Shown here: positions 23,006 to 30,444 of the stretch, piece after piece
Layout of the letters: each line of letters begins with the position of its first letter
Numbering within the stretch: position 1 is the stretch's first letter
Origin: Solirubrobacterales bacterium
GTDB taxonomy: Bacteria > Actinomycetota > Thermoleophilia > Solirubrobacterales > Solirubrobacteraceae
Length of the DNA stretch: 41,804 bases
Direction of reading: 5' to 3'
Assembly: GCA_025963935.1 (NCBI GenBank)
Contig: JAOPZV010000135.1
Coordinates: 1-41,804, forward strand
Notes under the pieces: model-generated
What the model saw: the letters and a program-made list of their open reading frames with translations, nothing else
The model's database searches: none
Told to the model about the DNA's origin: nothing
Position numbers and translations under genes: made by a program

Positions 23006-25750
23006 ATGCAAGAAGTCATTCGTTTCGCACTTCTAGGCCTCGGCGTCGGAGCGCTCTACTCCCTCGCCTCCCAGGGCTTGATCGTCATATACCGCGGCTC
23101 GGGGGTGCTGAACTTCGCCCTCGGCGCCATGGGAATGGTCGGCGTCTATGTCGAGTGGGAACTACACGTCGAACAGGGCTGGCCCTTCATTCCAGCGATG
23201 CTCGCCGGCGTTGCCTTCTCGGCGCTCGTCGGTGCGCTCACATACCTGCTGATCATGCGACCGCTGCGCCGGGTCTCGGCCCTGGTGCGCGTGATCGCGA
23301 CGCTCGGCGTCCTGACGACGCTGCAGGCGCTCGCCGTGCTCCGCTACGGGACGATTCCCAAGTTCGTGCCCAGCGAGCTGCCCACGAACGTATGGAAAAT
23401 CTCGGGCAACATCGTGATCTCGGCGGACCGCGTGATCCTGCTCGGGATCGCCGCCGTGCTGACCGCAGGCCTGTGGCTCCTGTACCGCTACACCCGATTC
23501 GGGATCGCGACGAGCGCGGTTGCGGAGAACGAGCGAGTGGCCTCGACCCTCGGCTGGTCTCCTGACCGCGTCGCCACGATCAACTGGGCGCTCGGCTCGG
23601 CGATCGCGGGCTTCGCCGCGATCCTGATCGCGCCAATCGTGACGCTCCAGGTGACGGTGATGACGAGCCTGATCCTGGCCGCCACCGCCGCCGCGCTGGT
23701 CGCCGGCTTCCGCTCCTTTCCCCTGGCCCTGGCCGCGGGGGTCGGGATCGGGATCGCGCAGACCGAGCTCAATCGCTACGTCGCCCAGCCCGGATTCGGC
23801 GAATCTGTCCCGTTCATCGTGATCGTCGCCGTGTTGGTGCTGCGCGGCCAGGCGATCCCGCTGCGCGACCACCTGCTCCAACGACTCCCGTCGGTGGGCA
23901 CCGGCAACCTCCGGCTCCGCACCCTGATCCCCGTGGTGATCATCGGGGCGCTGATCATCTCTCGGCTGGACCCGAGCTGGACCGAAGCGGTGACGATCAC
24001 CATCTCCTACGCGATCGTGCTGCTCTCGGTGGTCGTGCTCACCGGCTATGCCGGGCAGCTCTCGCTCGCTCAGTTCGCGATTGCCGGCTTCGGCGCCTTC
24101 GTTGCCGGGCGGCTGGTCGCGACGACAGGCATGTCATTCCTGCCCGCGCTGCTGATCGGCGTGGCCGCGGCGGTCCCGCTCGGAGCGCTGTTCGCGCTGC
24201 CCGCCGTACGCACGCGAGGCATCAACCTCGCGATCGTGACGCTCGGCCTCGGGGTGGCGATCGAACTGATGATCTTCAGGAATCCCGCCTACACGGGCAA
24301 CTTCAAGGGAACGCAGATCGGCGAACCAAAGCTGTTCGGCTGGAACATCCAGTCCTTCTCGCATCCGGCGCGCTATGCCTTCGTGACGCTCGCGCTGTTC
24401 ATCCTGTGCGTGGTGGTGGTGTCGAACGTCCGGCGAGGAGCCAGCGGGCGACGCCTGATCGCCGTCCGCACGAACGAGCGGGCCGCAGCAGCGCTCGGGA
24501 TCGGCGTCCCCGTGGCGAAGCTGTACGCATTCGCCCTCTCGGCCGCCATCGCCGCCGTCGGCGGGATCGTGCTCGCGTTTCGCCTCGAAACCGTCGACTA
24601 CACGACGTTCACGAGCTTCACGTCGATCCTGCTCGTCGGCCTGGCACTGATCGGAGGCCTCGGCTACCTCGCCGGCGCCCTGATCGGCGCGACCCTCGCC
24701 GCCGGTGCCTTCGGGCAGCAGATCCTCGACGAAGCGTTCGGCTCGAGCGTCGGCAAGTACATCGGCCTGATCGGCGGGCTCAGCATCATCGCGCTCGTCC
24801 TGATGAACCCCGACGGCGCTGCAAGAGCTCAGATCGACCAGTTCGCCTGGGTGCGCGACAAGCTCGCGGCGCGCTTTCCGCGCCTGCGCCGCAAGGCGCG
24901 CCCCCGTCCCCCGCTGCCCGCGGCCGGCCCCGTCGCCGTACCTCCCCTCACGCTCGAGGTGAAGAACATGAGCGTCTCCTACGGGCGCAATATCGCGGTC
25001 GACTCGATTTCGCTGACGCTGCGCCCGGGTCGTATCACCGGCCTGATCGGACCAAACGGAGCCGGCAAGACCACTCTGATCGACGCCGTCACCGGGTTCA
25101 CCAGGATGCGCGAGGGGACGATCCTGCTGGATGGCAAGCCCGTCACCGGCTGGTCGGTGGCCCGGCGCGCTCGCGCCGGGGTCGGGCGCTCGTTCCAGTC
25201 GCTCGAGCTGTTCGAGGACTCGACCGTCCTTGACAACCTGCGCGTCGCCTCCGACCCGCAGGGCCTGTTCGTCTACCTGCGCGACCTGGTGCGCCCGAAG
25301 ACGCCCTCCCTCTCGGGCATCGTCGTCAGCGCGATCAAGGAGTTCGGGCTCGACGAGGATCTCGACCGCAAGGTCTCCGACCTTCCGTACGGCAAGCGGC
25401 GCCTGCTCGCGATCGCCCGCGCAGTGGCGATGCGCCCGCAGGTGCTCCTGCTCGACGAGCCGGCCGCCGGCCTGGGCGGCCTCGAATCCGGCGAGCTAGC
25501 CAACCTCGTCAAACGCCTCGCATCGGACTGGGGGATGGCGATCCTGCTCGTCGAGCACGACGTCAACTTCGTGATGTCGGTCTGCGACGACATCGTCGTT
25601 CTGGACTTCGGCCGCGAGATCAGCCGCGGCGAGCCCAGCAGCGTTCGTAACGACCCCGCGGTCATCGCCTCCTACCTCGGCGAGGACACAGAGGCGACCT
25701 CCGAGCCTGAACAGATACCCGCGAGTGCCGCCGGAGGTGCGCCGTCATGA
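23006..25750 (+). CDS. Fused LivH-LivM-LivG: two permease domains and an ATPase in one chain
   Basis: A 914-residue protein fusing three normally separate subunits of a branched-chain-type (HAAT) ABC importer. Residues 1 to about 290 are a LivH-like permease (starting FALLGLGVGALYSLASQGL), about 305-600 a LivM-like permease (LTGYAGQLSLAQFAIAGFGA; LVGLALIGGLGYLAGALIG), and about 645-895 a LivG-like ATPase. The ATPase has Walker A GPNGAGKTT (about 682), the LivG-type signature LPYGKRRLLAIARA (about 791), Walker B VLLLDEPAAGL and the switch His in VEHDVNF. A Pro-rich linker (RPRPPLPAAGPVAVPP) joins permease and ATPase. Start ATG with GGGGAGC upstream. LivF starts in its ATGA overlap. The reading frame is unbroken, so this is a genuine fusion. 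Confidence 0.92.
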   Translation: MQEVIRFALLGLGVGALYSLASQGLIVIYRGSGVLNFALGAMGMVGVYVEWELHVEQGWPFIPAMLAGVAFSALVGALTYLLIMRPLRRVSALVRVIATLGVLTTLQALAVLRYGTIPKFVPSELPTNVWKISGNIVISADRVILLGIAAVLTAGLWLLYRYTRFGIATSAVAENERVASTLGWSPDRVATINWALGSAIAGFAAILIAPIVTLQVTVMTSLILAATAAALVAGFRSFPLALAAGVGIGIAQTELNRYVAQPGFGESVPFIVIVAVLVLRGQAIPLRDHLLQRLPSVGTGNLRLRTLIPVVIIGALIISRLDPSWTEAVTITISYAIVLLSVVVLTGYAGQLSLAQFAIAGFGAFVAGRLVATTGMSFLPALLIGVAAAVPLGALFALPAVRTRGINLAIVTLGLGVAIELMIFRNPAYTGNFKGTQIGEPKLFGWNIQSFSHPARYAFVTLALFILCVVVVSNVRRGASGRRLIAVRTNERAAAALGIGVPVAKLYAFALSAAIAAVGGIVLAFRLETVDYTTFTSFTSILLVGLALIGGLGYLAGALIGATLAAGAFGQQILDEAFGSSVGKYIGLIGGLSIIALVLMNPDGAARAQIDQFAWVRDKLAARFPRLRRKARPRPPLPAAGPVAVPPLTLEVKNMSVSYGRNIAVDSISLTLRPGRITGLIGPNGAGKTTLIDAVTGFTRMREGTILLDGKPVTGWSVARRARAGVGRSFQSLELFEDSTVLDNLRVASDPQGLFVYLRDLVRPKTPSLSGIVVSAIKEFGLDEDLDRKVSDLPYGKRRLLAIARAVAMRPQVLLLDEPAAGLGGLESGELANLVKRLASDWGMAILLVEHDVNFVMSVCDDIVVLDFGREISRGEPSSVRNDPAVIASYLGEDTEATSEPEQIPASAAGGAPS

Positions 25751-26481
25751 CCACGCTGCTACAGACCCGCGGACTGTCGGCCGGATACGGCGGCCAGCCG
25801 GTGGTGCACGAGATCGAGATCGAGGTACGCGAGGGCGAGATCGTCGCGCTGCTGGGGGCCAACGGCGCGGGCAAGACGACAACGCTGCTGACGATGGCCG
25901 GAGAGCTTCCGGTGATCGCAGGCGAGGTCCTGTTCGACGGAACGGTCACCAAGGCGCCGCTGCACCGCAGGGCACGCAAAGGCCTCGGCTACATCACCGA
26001 GGAGCGCTCCGTCTTCATGGGTCTGAGCGCCCGCGACAACCTGCGCTGCGGCGGAGTGAGCCCGGCGCAGGCGCTGGAGCTCTTCCCTGAGCTTGACCGC
26101 TGCATGGACACCCGCGGCGGCCTGCTCTCCGGCGGCGAGCAGCAGATGCTCACGCTGGCCCGCGCGATCGCCCGCAAGCCACGTCTGCTGCTCGCCGACG
26201 AGCTCTCGATGGGGCTGGCGCCGCTGATCGTCGACCGGCTCCTGAAGGCCGTCCGCGCCGCGGCCGACTCGGGCACGGCGGTCTTGATCGTCGAGCAGTA
26301 CGCCCGCAAGGCCCTCAACTACGCCGACCGCGTCTACGTGATGCGCGGCGGCCGCATCGAGATGGACCTCACGGCGGCAGAGGCGCGCGGCCGCCTTGCC
26401 GACATCGAGGCCGCTTATCTTTCGACGGCGGCGCGCACGGACAACGGGAACCTCACGCCGGCGCCCGGCGGCGCAGCTTGA
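25747..26481 (+). CDS. livF: LivF-type ABC transporter ATPase
   Basis: A 244-residue ATP-binding subunit, the second ATPase of the branched-chain-type importer. Walker A is GANGAGKTT (about 38-46), the signature LSGGEQQMLTLARAIA, Walker B LLLADELSMGLAP (Ala-Asp-Glu is usual for LivF), and the switch region IVEQYARKAL has Gln in place of the His seen in LivG, also usual for LivF. It pairs with the LivG domain fused to the permeases. ATGA overlap with the upstream gene. The last 29 bases overlap the 3' end of the convergent carboxyltransferase gene. Confidence 0.92.
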   Translation: MTTLLQTRGLSAGYGGQPVVHEIEIEVREGEIVALLGANGAGKTTTLLTMAGELPVIAGEVLFDGTVTKAPLHRRARKGLGYITEERSVFMGLSARDNLRCGGVSPAQALELFPELDRCMDTRGGLLSGGEQQMLTLARAIARKPRLLLADELSMGLAPLIVDRLLKAVRAAADSGTAVLIVEQYARKALNYADRVYVMRGGRIEMDLTAAEARGRLADIEAAYLSTAARTDNGNLTPAPGGAA

Positions 26482-27925
26482 TCGAAAGGCCCGGCTGAGA
26501 CAGCGACAGGGAGCGCGCATTCTGGGCCTCGGCGACCAGCTCGCGCACGTTCTCGACGATCAGTGAGGCCGACGTCCGGGGATCGGTGCGGATCGGCCCG
26601 GAGGCCAGCATCGCGTCGACCTCATCGGCCGCGAACAGGATCCGCAGCAGCAGCTCCTCGTCAGAGATCCCGCGACCGAAGCGCGAGCGAAGCTCACCGA
26701 TCGTCGGCTGCGGCGGCTCCCAGGCTTCGAAGTGCGGCGCACGCGCGGCGGCCAGGATCCTGTCCTTGACGTCCGGCTGCACCGGGCGCATCAGCGGCCC
26801 GTACTGCCCGAGGGTGTACTGGATGACCTCGTCCGGCACGAGCTTGTAGCGCTCGCCGCTGACGATGTTCAGGAGTGCCTGAATGCCGACGAACTGTGAG
26901 AAGGGAGTCGCCATGATCGGCTGTCCGAGCTCCTCGCGCACCCGCGGGATCTCCTCGAGCACCTCCTGCAGGCGGTCCTCCATGCCGTGCTGGGCGAGCT
27001 GGCTCTTGAGGCTGCCGGTCATTCCGCCGGGCAGCTGGTGCTCGTAGGGGCGCAGGCTGAACTCGCTCGGCACGCCCGTCTCGTAGCCCGCCTCGGCGGC
27101 GATCCGTGCGAAATGCTCGGCGACAGCCGGTAGCTCGCTGACGTCCAGGCTGTGATCGTGCCCCAGCACGGCGAGGTTGTCGACCATCGCCTCGGTTGAC
27201 GGCAGCGATGGTCCGTTGGCCATCGGCAGCGAGCAGGTGTGGAGGATGTCGATCCCGTGGCGCAGGCCCTCGAGGTAGACGCGAGTGGCCTCCCCCGTGG
27301 TGTTGTGCGAGTGCAGCTCGAGCGGCGTGTCGCCGACCGCCGCCTTGACCGCAGGGAGCAGCGTCTTCGCGCGCTCCACCGTCAGCACTCCCGGCGCGTC
27401 CTCGAGCTCGACGCTCGGGACCCCCCAGCTCGCCATTTCCCTCGCCCGATCGGCGAAGAACTCATCCGTGTGCACGTCGGTCAACCCGTACATCACGGTC
27501 GGCGCCGGCTCCGCTCCCGCTTCCTTGATGACATCCACGACCCGCTTCACGCGCGGCATGTCGTACAGGCAGTCGAACAGCCAGAAGCTGCCGATTCCGT
27601 GCCGGCTCGCGGTGTTGATCCACAGATCGACGACGGAGTCCGGCGAGAAGCCCATGATGCCCACGGAATTGGTCCTGGTCGCCGTCCGCAGCTTGTTGTT
27701 CGGCAGCCCGGCCGCGAGGAAGTCGGTGGCCGCCCACGGGTCTTCTTTGAAGGTGCGCAGCAGGACGGTGAACATGCCCGGGCCGGTGAGGTCGATCGTG
27801 CGAAAGCCCGTCTGGTCGAGGTGGGGAAGCGCCTCGGCGGCCTGGAAGGGACGCATCCGCAGTCCCCACAGGCTCTGCTGGCCGTCGCGAAGCGTCTGGT
27901 CGATGAAGTCAACGTGCACTCCCAC
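26453..27925 (-). CDS. PYC/OADA-type biotin carboxyltransferase-like protein
   Basis: A 490-residue protein with the DRE-TIM (HMGL-like) barrel plus the PYC_OADA C-terminal domain of pyruvate carboxylase, oxaloacetate decarboxylase alpha and transcarboxylase 5S. The N-terminus has DQTLRDGQQSLWGLRM (Asp9, Arg13, Asp14), then EDPWAATDFL and a metal pair in LELHSHNTTG (His205, His207). The C-terminal YEHQLPGGMTGSLKSQ and IMATPFSQFVGIQALL match PGGQxTNL and VTPSSKVVG. The carbamylated-Lys segment, usually IKDMAG, reads LEDAPG, with Glu175 for Lys. No biotinyl domain is fused, so a separate carrier (5958-6440) would be needed. Divergent from hyuB with operator copy 5 between. Its acceptor is probably not pyruvate, given the altered active site. 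Confidence 0.8.
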   Translation of the reverse strand: MGVHVDFIDQTLRDGQQSLWGLRMRPFQAAEALPHLDQTGFRTIDLTGPGMFTVLLRTFKEDPWAATDFLAAGLPNNKLRTATRTNSVGIMGFSPDSVVDLWINTASRHGIGSFWLFDCLYDMPRVKRVVDVIKEAGAEPAPTVMYGLTDVHTDEFFADRAREMASWGVPSVELEDAPGVLTVERAKTLLPAVKAAVGDTPLELHSHNTTGEATRVYLEGLRHGIDILHTCSLPMANGPSLPSTEAMVDNLAVLGHDHSLDVSELPAVAEHFARIAAEAGYETGVPSEFSLRPYEHQLPGGMTGSLKSQLAQHGMEDRLQEVLEEIPRVREELGQPIMATPFSQFVGIQALLNIVSGERYKLVPDEVIQYTLGQYGPLMRPVQPDVKDRILAAARAPHFEAWEPPQPTIGELRSRFGRGISDEELLLRILFAADEVDAMLASGPIRTDPRTSASLIVENVRELVAEAQNARSLSLSQPGLSIKLRRRAPA

Positions 27926-27963
27926 TCCCTTCTCCTGGACTCCCTTAGTCTAACGCGTACCCA

Positions 27964-27977
27964 ACCAAACGGATGGT
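27964..27977 (+). promoter_or_regulatory. Operator copy 5 of the shared element
   Basis: ACCAAACGGATGGT, continuing into CGAGTATAGTT; TATAGT at 27982-27987 is a -10 candidate for hyuB (+). On the minus strand TAGACT (27952-27947) is a -10 candidate for the carboxyltransferase. One site could thus control both divergent units. Confidence 0.72.
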
Positions 27978-28077
27978 CGAGTATAGTTCGCGCGCGAGGA
28001 GCAGTTGAGAGACAGGCACAAGTCCGGCAAGGCCGCCACGCCGGCGGCTCTGCCCGCTCGATCTAGGAGGGCGCGCG

Positions 28078-30402
28078 ATGAGTCAAGCGGTTGAGGAGCT
28101 TCAAAGCCCGAGGACGGAGATCGCGTGGGACGGTCGACTCCACAGCTACCGCTCGGCGCCCGACTGGATGGATCGCGTGTCCGAGGACCTGCTCCTCTAC
28201 GAGGAGATCGACGAGCAGCTGGATCCCGTGACCTTCGAGGTGATTCGCAACCGCCTCTGGACAATCAACATCGCGCATGGCGAGGCGATGACGCGGATCT
28301 CTGGCTCGCCGACATTCCAGGCGCTGGACTTCAACATGTGCATCATGACGGAGGCCGGCGAGATCGCCATGAACGCCCCATTCCTGCAGTACCTCGCGTC
28401 GGGCTCGCCGATGGCGATCCGCTACGTGATGGAGAACTTCAGCGGCGATCCCGGCATCCACGAGGGAGACGTCTTCATCGGCAACGATCCCTGGGTCGGC
28501 GCCGCGCACCAGATGGACGTGCTCGTCGCCCAGCCCGTGTTCGTCGACGGCAAGCTCTTCGCGTGGGTGTCCAACGCCGGCCACCAATACGACCTCGGCG
28601 GGATCGTGCCCGGCGGCTGGCCGCAGAACGCGGTCGACGTCTACAGCGACCCCACGCTGTTCAGCCCGTTCAAGCTGGTGGAGCGCGGCGTCATGCGCCG
28701 CGACCTCGAGCAGATGTACCGCCGACAGTCGCGCATGCCGGACCTCGTTGCCCTTGACCTGCGCGCGCAGCTCGCCGGCTGCCGCTTCGCGACCGAGCAG
28801 TTGCAGGAGGCCTGCCGCCAGTTCGGGGCGCCCACGGTCAAGGCGGCGATGAAGCAGATCCTCGACAACGCGCAGCGCGCGTTCGCGGAGAAGCTGCAGC
28901 GCATCCCGGACGGCACCTGGAGCGAGGTGCGCTGGTTCGATGAGCAACTGCCGGGCGACCGCGGTACCCATCGGATGCAGGTCAACGTCACGAAGGAGGC
29001 CGACCGCCTCCGTATTGACAACGTTGGCACCGACGAGCAGGCGGAGGGTCCCAACGGGTTCGTCTTCACGGGCTTCGCCGGCTCGCTGATGGGCGTCATC
29101 TCGGTCTCGATGCTGGCGGATCAGATGTTCTCGATCGGCGGCGCCGAGCGACAGATCGACTTCGACCCCACGCCCGGACTGCTCACCTGTTGTGACTATC
29201 CCGCCGCCGTCAGCGGCGGCGTCATGAACATCCTCACCCACATGAACGCGCTGATGGTCATCTTCAGCCGGATGCTCGCATGCGATCCCGAGGTCAAGGG
29301 CGATCTGATCGGCGCTGGACCGGAGTGGCCACTGCTCGTGCTCGCCGGGACCGACGACCGCGACAGCTTCTTCGGCACGGCGCTGATGGACGCCTCCGCG
29401 ATGGGCTCGGGCGCACGCGCGTTCAAGGACGGCGTCGACACGAGCGGTCCGGCGTGGAGCCCGCTGATCCGCCTGCTCAACATCGAGGCCAGCGAGCAGT
29501 GGTACCCGATCGTCTACCTGTACCGCCGCGAGCTCACCGACGGGGGCGGCGCCGGGCGCTGGCGTGGCGGCACCGGCATGGAGGAGGCCGTCACCCCCTA
29601 CCGCGCGAAGGCTATCGAGGCGATCACCAACACCGGCGGCTCCGGTGTCTCGACGCACGGCTGCATGGGCGTCTTCGGCGGCATGCCATCGCCGACCGCG
29701 CGCTACCTGCTGGCGAAGGGCACGAACGTCGAGCGCCTCTTCGCCGAGCGGATCGTGCCCCAGGACATCGACACGATCGAGGCCGAGTCGCGCGAGCTGC
29801 TGCGCGCGAAGTCAAACGGCGCGCCGTTCGTCGCCGGCGACATGCTGGAGGCTGTCTTCACCGGCGGGGGCGGCTACGGGGACCCGCTCGAGCGCGAGCC
29901 CGAGCGTGTCGCGGGCGATGTCGCGCTCGGCTACGTCTCGGCCGGGGTCGCCGCCGATCTCCACGGCGTCGTGATCGACACGGAAGGCGCGGCCGACGCC
30001 GCGCGGACGGAGGAGCTGCGCGAGCGCAAGCGCTCCGAGCGTGGCGAGTGGAAGCCCTCCTCCGGGAGGTTCGGAGAGCCGCCCGCACCGGCCTCGCCCG
30101 CCACGGGCGAGCCGCCGCGCTCCGTCCATGAGTACCTCGAGGCACGCGACGTCGAGGGCCATCGTGTGCTCGCGTGCAGCCGCTGTGACACCGTGATCGC
30201 CGACTACCGCGGTAACTACAAGCTCGGCCTACTGATGGACGAGGGCCCCCTGACGCTCGTGCCCCTCGTGATCGACCCGGCGCACTTCCTCGACGACGAG
30301 ATGGTGCTGCGCCGCTTCTGCTGCCCGGGCTGCAGGACCCAGATGGCAACCGAGCTCGTCAGGTCCGACGAGCCGCTCGTCACCGAGTTCCGCTTCGCAT
30401 GA
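28078..30402 (+). CDS. hyuB: HyuB fused to an acetone-carboxylase gamma-like zinc domain
   Basis: A 774-residue protein. Residues about 45-640 are the hydantoinase B/oxoprolinase-C family: DPVTFEVIRNRLWTINIAHG, then GDVFIGNDPWVGAAHQMD, NAGHQYDLGG, the GRWRGGTGMEEAV segment and the closing GGGGYGDPLEREPE. After an Arg/Pro-rich linker (about 650-680) comes a domain not present in hydantoinases: VLACSRCDTVIADYRGNYK (Cys700, Cys703) and FCCPGCRTQMATEL (Cys748, Cys749, Cys752), ending at 774. This resembles the small zinc-binding gamma subunit of acetone/acetophenone carboxylases. AGGAGG at 28064-28069 supports the ATG. Followed by hyuA after 42 bases. Together they suggest an ATP-dependent ketone carboxylase; the substrate is unknown. 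Confidence 0.85.
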   Translation: MSQAVEELQSPRTEIAWDGRLHSYRSAPDWMDRVSEDLLLYEEIDEQLDPVTFEVIRNRLWTINIAHGEAMTRISGSPTFQALDFNMCIMTEAGEIAMNAPFLQYLASGSPMAIRYVMENFSGDPGIHEGDVFIGNDPWVGAAHQMDVLVAQPVFVDGKLFAWVSNAGHQYDLGGIVPGGWPQNAVDVYSDPTLFSPFKLVERGVMRRDLEQMYRRQSRMPDLVALDLRAQLAGCRFATEQLQEACRQFGAPTVKAAMKQILDNAQRAFAEKLQRIPDGTWSEVRWFDEQLPGDRGTHRMQVNVTKEADRLRIDNVGTDEQAEGPNGFVFTGFAGSLMGVISVSMLADQMFSIGGAERQIDFDPTPGLLTCCDYPAAVSGGVMNILTHMNALMVIFSRMLACDPEVKGDLIGAGPEWPLLVLAGTDDRDSFFGTALMDASAMGSGARAFKDGVDTSGPAWSPLIRLLNIEASEQWYPIVYLYRRELTDGGGAGRWRGGTGMEEAVTPYRAKAIEAITNTGGSGVSTHGCMGVFGGMPSPTARYLLAKGTNVERLFAERIVPQDIDTIEAESRELLRAKSNGAPFVAGDMLEAVFTGGGGYGDPLEREPERVAGDVALGYVSAGVAADLHGVVIDTEGAADAARTEELRERKRSERGEWKPSSGRFGEPPAPASPATGEPPRSVHEYLEARDVEGHRVLACSRCDTVIADYRGNYKLGLLMDEGPLTLVPLVIDPAHFLDDEMVLRRFCCPGCRTQMATELVRSDEPLVTEFRFA

Positions 30403-30444
30403 TCGAGCTGCCGCTCGCCGAAACGCCGAGAGGAGGATGAGACG

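Noticed and set aside
21546-26481. Leucine/isoleucine/valine uptake system
   Set aside because: The family is right, but the shared operator and surrounding catabolic genes make the pathway substrate a better ligand guess; the binding pocket cannot be read from sequence alone.
28032-28048. Small hairpin GCCGCC-ACGCC-GGCGGC in the hyuB leader
   Set aside because: A 6-bp G+C stem is common by chance at this base composition and no T-run, riboswitch pattern or start masking is seen.
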